Source of the DNA: an uncultured Bacteroidales bacterium
GTDB taxonomy: Bacteria; Bacteroidota; Bacteroidia; Bacteroidales; Paludibacteraceae
Length of the DNA stretch: 49,708 nucleotides
Assembly: GCA_934725535.1 (NCBI GenBank)
Contig: CAKVBV010000007.1
Span: forward strand, 1 to 49,708
Direction: 5' to 3'
Shown here: in pieces, positions 43,285 through 49,708 of the stretch
How positions within the stretch are numbered: position 1 is the first letter of the stretch
Layout of the letters: each line of letters opens with the position of its first letter
The notes under the pieces: model-generated
What the model was told of the DNA's origin: nothing
The model's input: the letters and a program-made list of their open reading frames with translations, nothing else
Database searches by the model: none
Translations under genes and position numbers: made by a program

Positions 43285-44619
43285 ATGGAATCCCAGAACA
43301 TAGAATACAAACAATCATGGCACGATGAGTACCTCAAGTGGGTCTGTGGCTTTGCCAATGCGCAGGGCGGGCGTATCTATATCGGATTAGATGATAATGG
43401 TCAAGTCATAGGTCTGCCTGAGGCCAAACGCTTGTCAGAGGATATTCCAAATAAAATACGTAAGCATATAGGTATTATCTGCGATGTCAATTTGCTTGAA
43501 CAAAACCAACTCCCATACCTTGAAATCATTGTCATGCCGAGCAGTGTCCCGCTCTCCCTGCGCGGGCGCTACTACTACCGCAGCGGCAGTGTTAAAAACG
43601 AACTCACAGGCACCGCTCTCAACGAGTTTCTGCTGAAGAAGACGGGCACCACATGGGACGATGTCATCGAAGAACGCGCCACAATAGAAGACATTGATTC
43701 TGAAGCAATTCATCGGTTTATAGTAGAGGCGGGCAAAGGCGACCGTTTGGGTATTATTGAGGGTTTGACAAAGTGGGAACTGCTCACTAAATTACGCTTG
43801 ACAGATGGCAAACGACTCAAACGGGCAGCCATTATTCTGTTCGGTAAAGACCCCGGACATTTCTATCCGAACATTCAATTCAAGATAGGTCGCTTTGCAA
43901 ATGAAGTTACACTGATACATCAGGATGTTATTGAGGGCAACTTGATGAAAATGCTGCAAGACATATTAGAAATTCTGGAATATAAATACATTATACGCAA
44001 AGTAAAAATAGAGGGCTATAGCAGGGTACAGCAGCAGGGAAATTATCCACGTGTGGCTCTTCGCGAGATGATACTCAATAGCCTTGTCCATCGTAGTTAT
44101 CTCGGTCCTATGGTGCAAATGCGTATATACAATGACCATATCGTACTTTGGAACTATGGAACCTTACCATCTGAACTGAGTATACAGCAATTATTTGCAC
44201 CGCACCCGTCCTTCCCGCGCAACCCGTTGATTGCCAACGCCTGTTTCCGTGCTAATATGATAGAGGCATGGGGCAGTGGCATACATCGTATCCTTACTGC
44301 GTGCAACGATGAGGGATTCCCAACCCCGATTATTGAAGAAACTATGGGCGGTATGCAAATCACGCTGTGGAGTACCCCCCAGATCACCCCCCAGAAAGAC
44401 CATATCGAAGATACTTTGTCTGAAAAAATACTCACACTACTGACCACCAACAACCGCTTGTCCCAACGCGCCATTGCCGACCAATTGGGCATAGGTTTCG
44501 ACACAGTGAAAGAATACATGACCAAACTCAAACGCACAGGCAAAATACAACGTATTGGTGCCGACAGAGGTGGCTATTGGCAAGTTATAGACACCATTAA
44601 TGATGCACAACAACTATAA
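43285..44619 (+). CDS. AlbA_2/Schlafen-like ATP-binding regulator
   Basis: The 444-residue protein has an N-terminal AlbA_2 (Schlafen-core-like) domain: NIEYKQSWHDEYLKWVCGFANAQGGRIYIGLDDNG (key residues E, K and the Gly-rich turn). A GHKL-like ATPase region follows from about residue 250 (ALREMILNSLVHRSY, IVLWNYGTLP, MIEAWGSGIHRIL). The C-terminus is a winged helix (LSQRAIADQLGIGFDTVKEYMTKLKRTGKIQRIG). Such proteins are usually annotated as putative transcriptional regulators or helicases; some family members have nuclease or defence roles. It lies between two glycan gene groups and may control or simply have inserted into the cluster. Confidence 0.88.
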   Translation: MESQNIEYKQSWHDEYLKWVCGFANAQGGRIYIGLDDNGQVIGLPEAKRLSEDIPNKIRKHIGIICDVNLLEQNQLPYLEIIVMPSSVPLSLRGRYYYRSGSVKNELTGTALNEFLLKKTGTTWDDVIEERATIEDIDSEAIHRFIVEAGKGDRLGIIEGLTKWELLTKLRLTDGKRLKRAAIILFGKDPGHFYPNIQFKIGRFANEVTLIHQDVIEGNLMKMLQDILEILEYKYIIRKVKIEGYSRVQQQGNYPRVALREMILNSLVHRSYLGPMVQMRIYNDHIVLWNYGTLPSELSIQQLFAPHPSFPRNPLIANACFRANMIEAWGSGIHRILTACNDEGFPTPIIEETMGGMQITLWSTPQITPQKDHIEDTLSEKILTLLTTNNRLSQRAIADQLGIGFDTVKEYMTKLKRTGKIQRIGADRGGYWQVIDTINDAQQL

Positions 44620-44691
44620 GACTCTATAGTATGACTAATGATATAAATAAGCAACGTAAAATAAATAATTCTGCACAATAAATGTAACAAT

Positions 44692-45651
44692 ATGATAAGT
44701 ATTGCAATGGCGACATATAATGGTGAAAAGTATTTGAGAGAACAATTGGATTCTGTACTCTGCCAAACAATAACCGATTTTGAGTTGGTGATTTGTGATG
44801 ATAAAAGTACCGATTCCACCATTGATATTTTATCAGAATATGCTGCACAAGATAAGCGAATCCGTTACTATGTCAATCCTGCAAATATAGGATTTAAGCG
44901 AAACTTTGAAAATGTTATTCAAAAATGTCAAGGGGAATATATTGCATTATGTGACCAAGATGATATATGGTATCCTAAACATTTAGAAAGACTTTATAAA
45001 CAGATTGAAAACCATGCTATTAGTTGTGCTAATTCTATACTTGTAAGTAAAAATAATATCTCGTTAAATCTTTTACTTAATGATGCAGAGAAACTCTATA
45101 CCATTCCTGTAGATAGCCATAAATTGATATACAAAATACTTCTTTCTGGCAACCCGTTTCAAGGAGCATCTATGCTAATGCCCACAACATTTGTACATAG
45201 ATGCCTACCCATTCCTGAAGGTGTTTGCTACCACGATGCTTGGTTTGCTGCATGCGCTTGTTTAGCCGACGGAATCGCCTATTCATTTGATCCGATAACA
45301 CGTTATCGGCAACACGGAGATAACGTAACAGCCAATGCCAATCGGACAGAAAGAAGAACAATTAGATACTATCTACATAAAACTGGAGATGTTTTAAGAG
45401 GTAAAAATACATTATACACAGACAGATTTTACTACATAGAGGCTTTGCGTAAGCGTTTCGGAACAAAGAACGAAGATTTTGCTCATATTTGCGACTTTAT
45501 TGATAGTTTACAGAACCGTAGTTGTTCCATATATGCATTATGGTATATTGTATGTAACTATCAATATATAGCCACAAACAATAGCAAACGAGGATTACTC
45601 AAAGATATATTCGTATGGTTGCATTGGCGACCTATGCCTAATTCAAAATGA
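44692..45651 (+). CDS. GT2 glycosyltransferase
   Basis: The 319-residue GT2 enzyme has ISIAMATYNGEKYLREQLDS, ELVICDDKSTDSTIDIL near residue 33, NIGFKRNFENVIQKCQGEYIALCDQDDIW with the metal-binding DQDD near residue 86, and YHDAWFAACAC. This subgroup is similar to rhamnosyl- and galactosyltransferases of capsule loci. It stands 72 bases after the AlbA-like gene and 4 bases before the cytidylyltransferase, so it starts the final operon segment. Start at the first ATG of the conserved N-terminus. Confidence 0.9.
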   Translation: MISIAMATYNGEKYLREQLDSVLCQTITDFELVICDDKSTDSTIDILSEYAAQDKRIRYYVNPANIGFKRNFENVIQKCQGEYIALCDQDDIWYPKHLERLYKQIENHAISCANSILVSKNNISLNLLLNDAEKLYTIPVDSHKLIYKILLSGNPFQGASMLMPTTFVHRCLPIPEGVCYHDAWFAACACLADGIAYSFDPITRYRQHGDNVTANANRTERRTIRYYLHKTGDVLRGKNTLYTDRFYYIEALRKRFGTKNEDFAHICDFIDSLQNRSCSIYALWYIVCNYQYIATNNSKRGLLKDIFVWLHWRPMPNSK

Positions 45652-45655
45652 ACTT

Positions 45656-46372
45656 ATGAATAACGTTGTTATTTTTGCAGGAGGAAGTGGTAACCGTATG
45701 AATACCACTGGGCGTCCAAAACAGTTTTTACAACTGCACGGGAAAGAGATTATCGTCTATACTTTGGAGAATTTCCAAAACCACAGAATGATTGATAATA
45801 TCGTAGTGGCATGTAAAGCCGATTGGATAGACTATATGAAACAATTGGTGACAAAATATAATTTGACCAAGGTGCATTGGATTGTAGAAGGAGGAGAAAC
45901 CGGGCAACAATCTATTTATAATGGTTTGGTAGAATTGGAAAAGCATTGTCCTGCCGATTCTATAGTCTTGATACATGACGGTGTACGTCCGTTTGTAAGC
46001 GAGAAACTTATATCCGACAGCATTGAAAGTGTACATAAATACGGTTCTGCCATAACGGTGGTTCCTGCAATAGAAACAATTGTTACTATTGAAAACGGAC
46101 AGATAGAAACCATTACTGACCGTAGCAAATGTTTTCATGCCAAAGCCCCACAATGTTTTATCCAAAGCGAACTGCTATCTGCACACCGTCAAGCACAACA
46201 AGACGGGAACGTCAATACCATAGACTCGGCTTCGCTAATGAAACAATACGGACATAGCCTGTACACCGTAGAAGGCAACTACGACAACATAAAAATAACA
46301 ACCCCTGCTGATTTTTATACTTTCCGTGCACTATGCGACGTACATGAGAATCAACAGATATTTGGTATTTGA
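45656..46372 (+). CDS. IspD/TarI-like cytidylyltransferase
   Basis: The 238-residue protein belongs to the IspD/TarI nucleotidyltransferase family. It has VVIFAGGSGNRMNTTGRPKQFLQL (CTP loop, quoted for GGSGNRM and PKQF), GGETGQQSIYNGL, VLIHDGVRPFVS and GNYDNIKITTPADF. The PKQF and downstream residues look closer to TarI (CDP-ribitol forming) than to the isoprenoid enzyme IspD. The neighbourhood (SDR and LicD) also points to activating a polyol phosphate or similar with CTP for transfer to the capsule. The substrate cannot be set from sequence. Its TGA lies two bases before the next ATG. Confidence 0.85.
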   Translation: MNNVVIFAGGSGNRMNTTGRPKQFLQLHGKEIIVYTLENFQNHRMIDNIVVACKADWIDYMKQLVTKYNLTKVHWIVEGGETGQQSIYNGLVELEKHCPADSIVLIHDGVRPFVSEKLISDSIESVHKYGSAITVVPAIETIVTIENGQIETITDRSKCFHAKAPQCFIQSELLSAHRQAQQDGNVNTIDSASLMKQYGHSLYTVEGNYDNIKITTPADFYTFRALCDVHENQQIFGI

Positions 46373-46374
46373 TT

Positions 46375-47409
46375 ATGGAAAACAAACAAGTAATCGCAGA
46401 CATAGAAGAAGCATTAGAAAGTAGTCCTTTCCTAAGTGAACTGGAGGGATGTACACTATTGATAACAGGTGCCACAGGAATGATTGGCACAATGCTTATC
46501 AAAGTGATACAAACCTACAACCGACAGCATAGTGTTTCCATACACCTCGTTGCCCACGTCCGTAATAAAGAGAAAGCCTCACGCAAATGGAGTGGTTATA
46601 TAGATGAGAATTTAGAGTGGATCGTGGGTGATATATGCACTCCAATCATATATGATAAGCCTGTAGATTACATTATCCATTGTGCTAGTAACACAGCATC
46701 ACGGGATTTCGTAGAAAAACCGGTAGAAACCATAGAAACAACTCTACACGGGACAAACAACATATTGACTTTTGCACATACAAAGAAAGTAAGAAAAGTG
46801 GTGTATCTGTCATCGTTGGAAGTATACGGTGTACCAGATAAATTTGATGTTACAGAAGATTGCAACGGGCGAATAGATTGGACTAACATTCGCAGTTCGT
46901 ATTCAGAAGGTAAACGTATGGCAGAATGTATGTGCCAATCGTATTTCGCTGAATATAATGTACCAGTGGTGATTGCTCGATTGGCACAAACTTTCGGAGC
47001 AGGTTTTGAACCGACAGATAATCGTGTATATGCCCAATTTGCTCGAGCTGTTGCTGCCAAACAAGATATTGTCTTACATACGAAAGGTGCTACTATACGC
47101 GATTATTGTTATTTAACGGACGCTGTATCGGCATTATTGCTCCTTTGCATTAAAGGAGTTGCAGGCGAAACCTACAATATAGCCAACGAAGATACCACTT
47201 GCTCCATAGCCGAAATGGCACAGATAGTTGCAAACTTGTCAAATGGAACAACCAAAGTTATATTTAATTTGAGTACAGATACTGCCCAATTAGGGTATAA
47301 TCCTGAAATGAAAATAAAACTGCTTAGCAACAAATTGCGAAAATTAGGCTGGAAGCCCACTAATGATATAACAACGGCCTTTAAGAAAGCCATTAATGGA
47401 TTGATATGA
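46375..47409 (+). CDS. NAD-dependent epimerase/dehydratase (extended SDR)
   Basis: The 344-residue extended short-chain dehydrogenase has the NAD-binding GATGMIGTML near residue 31, IHCASNTAS, VYLSSLEVYG and the catalytic Tyr-x3-Lys in SSYSEGKRMAE near residue 182. RDYCYLTDAVSALLL follows, typical of nucleotide-sugar epimerases. It lies between the cytidylyltransferase and LicD genes and overlaps licD by four bases. It may act on the CDP-linked compound, or reduce or epimerise its precursor. The start is the ATG at 46375; the TTG two codons upstream overlaps the preceding stop and is less likely. Confidence 0.9.
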   Translation: MENKQVIADIEEALESSPFLSELEGCTLLITGATGMIGTMLIKVIQTYNRQHSVSIHLVAHVRNKEKASRKWSGYIDENLEWIVGDICTPIIYDKPVDYIIHCASNTASRDFVEKPVETIETTLHGTNNILTFAHTKKVRKVVYLSSLEVYGVPDKFDVTEDCNGRIDWTNIRSSYSEGKRMAECMCQSYFAEYNVPVVIARLAQTFGAGFEPTDNRVYAQFARAVAAKQDIVLHTKGATIRDYCYLTDAVSALLLLCIKGVAGETYNIANEDTTCSIAEMAQIVANLSNGTTKVIFNLSTDTAQLGYNPEMKIKLLSNKLRKLGWKPTNDITTAFKKAINGLI

Positions 47410-48296
47410 ATTTAGCTGAACTGATACTACATTCTTCTCTTCCTGTTCGAGAACTGACAGAGAATGAATCGGAGCAACTGAAACAAACATTGCTTGAGAT
47501 ATACAAGGATGTACTCGCAGCCTGCAAAAAACACGGACTGACGGTAATGCTCGGCGGGGGTAGTTGCTTGGGGGCTGTGCGACACAACGGATTTATTCCT
47601 TGGGATGATGATTTGGACGTGATGATGATGCGTGCAGACTATGACCACTTGCCTGCAATAATGCAACAAGAATACGGTGACAAATATATCTGCATAGGAC
47701 CGAATATCTCCGCACATACAAATACCCCATTTATCAAACTGGGCAAACGAGGAACTATTTTTACGACTATATACGATCAACCGGATGCACAACACGAGAT
47801 AGCCATTGATGTGTTTCCGATAGAGAATATACCTGATAGTAGTCTGCTACGCTTATGGCACGGCTTTTGGCTTAATCTGTTGCAATATATAGCATTGTGC
47901 ATCTGTCTATACAAGGGGCGCGATTGTTATGCAACACAGGTACTGCGTGCTTCCAAAGAGGGACGCAAGAAAATCAACCATCGGTTGCGCATCGGGCAGA
48001 TATGTTCTTGGGTATTTGATTATTCGCACCTGTATGCTTTTTGTGACCGATTGGCTGCCAAATATGCAAAACATGAAACAATGGATGTAACTATCCCCTC
48101 AGGACGCGAACATTATTTTGGCGAAATACATCCACGTGAAGATTTTTTGCCTGCCGTAGAACACATATTTGCAGACATTCAGGCACCTCTGCCACATAAT
48201 TATGACGCATATCTACGCAAGTTATACGGTGATTATATGCAAATGCCACCTGCAGAAAAACGAGAGAAACACTCGTGTGTAAAATTGAAATTTTAA
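47406..48296 (+). CDS. licD: LicD-family phosphotransferase
   Basis: The 296-residue protein is a LicD/fukutin-type nucleotidyltransferase-fold enzyme. It has LKQTLLEIYKDVLAACKKHGL, then VMLGGGSCLGAVRHNGFIPWDDDLDVMMMRADY (key residues GGSCLGA, H, and the metal-binding DDDLD), followed by EIAIDVFPIENI and a C-terminal PREDFLP. LicD enzymes move a phospho-group such as phosphocholine or a polyol phosphate from a CDP carrier to a sugar. With the cytidylyltransferase upstream, that is the likely job here. No choline uptake or kinase genes are present, which argues against phosphocholine. Confidence 0.92.
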   Translation: MNLAELILHSSLPVRELTENESEQLKQTLLEIYKDVLAACKKHGLTVMLGGGSCLGAVRHNGFIPWDDDLDVMMMRADYDHLPAIMQQEYGDKYICIGPNISAHTNTPFIKLGKRGTIFTTIYDQPDAQHEIAIDVFPIENIPDSSLLRLWHGFWLNLLQYIALCICLYKGRDCYATQVLRASKEGRKKINHRLRIGQICSWVFDYSHLYAFCDRLAAKYAKHETMDVTIPSGREHYFGEIHPREDFLPAVEHIFADIQAPLPHNYDAYLRKLYGDYMQMPPAEKREKHSCVKLKF

Positions 48297-48302
48297 GGAA
48301 CA

Positions 48303-48863
48303 ATGCTTAGACTGATTATTATACGTATTTCCAACTATTTGAGGCAACCATTTTGGAAATTAAGACACAACAAAATAAGCAACAAACTGCATATTGCAAA
48401 AGATGTGTTTATGCGAGGTTGCGAAGTGGAAGATTATGCCTACATCGGTTTACATTGTGTTCTCAATAACGTCTGTATAGGAGCCTATTCTTCTATTGCT
48501 TCAGGGGTACAAATAGGAGGTATGGAACATGCCTATTGGGACTTGTCCACTTCTTGTTACCTGACAGACCAAAACATCGAAGGGCATACCACACATATCG
48601 GACACGATGTATGGATTGGTGCCGATAGTATTATCAAGCAAGGGATTACCATTGGAGACGGAGCCGTCATCGGAGCTAATTCATTCGTAAACAAAGATGT
48701 TCCACCTTATGCGATTGTCGTTGGTAGCCCCGCTAAAATCCTCAAATACCGTTTTGATGAACAGACAATAGGACGACTGCAAGCATCAAAATATTGGAAT
48801 TTCCCCCCCCGAGAGGCGAAAAAAATTCTGAACTCAATACGATTTCATCCTAATATAAGATAG
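48303..48863 (+). CDS. CatB-like sugar O-acetyltransferase
   Basis: The 186-residue left-handed beta-helix acetyltransferase has an N-terminal helix with hydrophobic residues, hexapeptide repeats from about residue 40, GGMEHAYWDLSTSC with the active-site-type His, IGHDVWIGADSIIKQGITIGDGAVIGANSFVNKDVPPYAIVVGSPAKILKYRF (quoted for the standard signature) and the tail SKYWNFPPREAKKIL. Eight C (48803-48810) encode the Pro-Pro of that tail near residue 167. It lies 6 bases after licD in the same operon and is related to the acetyltransferase at 9838-10524. Confidence 0.9.
   Translation: MLRLIIIRISNYLRQPFWKLRHNKISNKLHIAKDVFMRGCEVEDYAYIGLHCVLNNVCIGAYSSIASGVQIGGMEHAYWDLSTSCYLTDQNIEGHTTHIGHDVWIGADSIIKQGITIGDGAVIGANSFVNKDVPPYAIVVGSPAKILKYRFDEQTIGRLQASKYWNFPPREAKKILNSIRFHPNIR
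48803..48810 (+). repeat. Homopolymer C8 in an acetyltransferase gene
   Basis: Eight consecutive C encode part of Phe-Pro-Pro-Arg in the C-terminal tail of the acetyltransferase at 48303-48863. A one-base slip would change only the last ~20 residues, so any effect could be small. Confidence 0.55.
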
Positions 48864-48908
48864 GATAGATTGTTCTATATAAATAATAATGTTATAAAGA
48901 GAAGGACT

Positions 48909-49708
48909 ATGAAGAAGATTGCAGTAGTAATGTCTATATACATTAACGACAAAATAGAATATGTCAGTAAGGCTGTTGATAGTATTCTACAACAAACATT
49001 TTCTGATTTTGATTATTACATTCAATATGATGGAATTATCAATAACGATGTGGATAAGTATTTACAATCCATCGCAGATCAACGAATCAAAATATACACA
49101 CGTACAGAAAATAAGGGATTAGCACAATCATTGAATGATTTGTTGCAGATTATTCTGCCTTTGAACTATGAATTCATTGCAAGAATGGATGCTGATGATA
49201 TTTCATTACCTCAACGTTTCGAAGAACAAATAGACTATTTTAGGCAACATCCGGAAATCGAATGTTTAGGGACTTGGGCAGAAGAAATAAAGTATAATGG
49301 AGATACATATTTTCTTAAAAGGATGCCTATAACCCACAAAGAATGTCATCAACTTTTTCACCAACGAGATTGTTTGATACATCCAACGGTTATGTTTAGA
49401 CGTTCATTTTTTGAAAAGGCAGGGTTATACGATACAACCACTTTTTTTGCAGAAGATACTATGCTGTGGGCACAAGGTTTCAAAGCAGGTTGTATATTTG
49501 GAAATGTGCCACAATACTTATACAAATTCCGATTAGATGAAAATTTCTTTGATAGACGTCGCGGTTGGAAATATGCTAAAGGAATATGGCAAACTAGAGT
49601 ACGTGTAAATAAAATGCTGCATTTTGGTGTCCTATCCTATATTTGGGCATTCTTGTATACTATTGCCAAAATGATGCCACAGTGCATTCTAAGTATGCTA
49701 TATAAAAC
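48909..49708 (+). CDS. GT2 glycosyltransferase, cut by the window end
   Basis: An open frame runs from ATG 48909 to the end of the window (266 codons, no stop). It begins MKKIAVVMSIYINDKIEYVS, with SILQQTFSDFDYYIQYDG, ENKGLAQSLNDLL, FIARMDADDISLPQRFEEQI (metal-binding DADD) and FAEDTMLWAQGFKAG as the acidic motif. This is a GT2 enzyme of the WfgS/WfeV-like group common in capsule loci. The GT-A domain looks complete; only the C-terminal end is missing. It starts 45 bases after the acetyltransferase and probably continues the operon. Confidence 0.88.
   Translation, partial: MKKIAVVMSIYINDKIEYVSKAVDSILQQTFSDFDYYIQYDGIINNDVDKYLQSIADQRIKIYTRTENKGLAQSLNDLLQIILPLNYEFIARMDADDISLPQRFEEQIDYFRQHPEIECLGTWAEEIKYNGDTYFLKRMPITHKECHQLFHQRDCLIHPTVMFRRSFFEKAGLYDTTTFFAEDTMLWAQGFKAGCIFGNVPQYLYKFRLDENFFDRRRGWKYAKGIWQTRVRVNKMLHFGVLSYIWAFLYTIAKMMPQCILSMLYK

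Noticed and set aside
45656..46372. Housekeeping ispD of the MEP pathway
   Set aside because: It is within a capsule operon, coupled to SDR and LicD genes, and its PKQF region is more TarI-like. I cannot fully exclude it without the rest of the genome.
47406..48296. Phosphocholine decoration pathway (lic operon)
   Set aside because: Only a LicD-type gene is present. LicA kinase, LicB transporter and a LicC-type gene are absent, and the cytidylyltransferase is IspD/TarI-like.

Overview
This is a chromosomal segment from a member of the Bacteroidota, most likely Bacteroidales. The evidence is the promoter type (a TTTG element about 20 bases upstream of TAnnTTTG, seen at several gene starts), a membrane-anchored HU/LysM protein of a kind found in that phylum, a Bacteroidales-type polysaccharide deacetylase, and many surface-glycan genes in operons with ATGA or TAATG overlaps. 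No rRNA, tRNA, CRISPR array or insertion sequence was recognised.

Layout. (1) 1-490: a small unrecognised gene with a strong intrinsic terminator. (2) 713-15204, all on the minus strand: a surface-polysaccharide cluster read from a promoter at 15254-15285. In transcription order it holds an ABC-type polysaccharide exporter ATPase (Wzt-like) and a sugar aminotransferase. An inserted group of four non-glycan genes follows (XRE regulator, KilA-N protein, a membrane-anchored protein and a small protein). Then come an acetyltransferase, a CarB-like ATP-grasp enzyme, an unknown 382-residue protein, four GT2 glycosyltransferases, an acetyltransferase, a TupA-like ATP-grasp protein and a glycosyltransferase-acetyltransferase fusion. 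(3) 15769-27353, plus strand: a block of mostly housekeeping genes with visibly higher G+C (recQ, rimO, HU, HU-TM-LysM, uvrA, a FlaA1/CapD-type nucleotide-sugar dehydratase, an ABC-F ATPase). (4) 27527-36287: a deacetylase and two glycosyltransferases, a cysteine desulfidase-family enzyme, prfB, and two different UDP-sugar dehydrogenases. (5) 36345-49708, plus strand and AT-richer: dinD, then a Wzx/Wzy-type glycan cluster with flippase, polymerase, GT2, GT4 and an acetyltransferase. This is interrupted by a probable toxin-locus remnant and an AlbA/Schlafen-like regulator. It continues with a GT2, an IspD/TarI-like cytidylyltransferase, an SDR epimerase, a LicD protein, an acetyltransferase and a GT2 cut by the window end.

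How the genes work together. The central dehydratase and the two UDP-sugar dehydrogenases can supply activated amino-sugars and uronic acids. The glycosyltransferases assemble repeat units, which acetyltransferases and ATP-grasp enzymes decorate. The plus-strand cluster exports by Wzx/Wzy. The minus-strand cluster has an exporter ATPase whose permease is not in the window. The cytidylyltransferase-SDR-LicD trio looks like a module for making a CDP-activated polyol or similar group and attaching it to the glycan as a phosphodiester.

Non-coding structure. Several intergenic regions carry short tandem arrays with an 11-base period, close to one DNA turn, although their unit sequences differ. Two of them share a 21-base block. 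A dispersed palindromic element occurs twice in opposite orientation. Eight-base G/C runs lie inside three acetyltransferase-domain genes, one of them in the linker of the glycosyltransferase-acetyltransferase fusion. The best candidates for something undescribed are that possible phase switch, the 11-base arrays, the four-gene island inside the capsule operon, and the proposed nucleoid-to-cell-wall protein.
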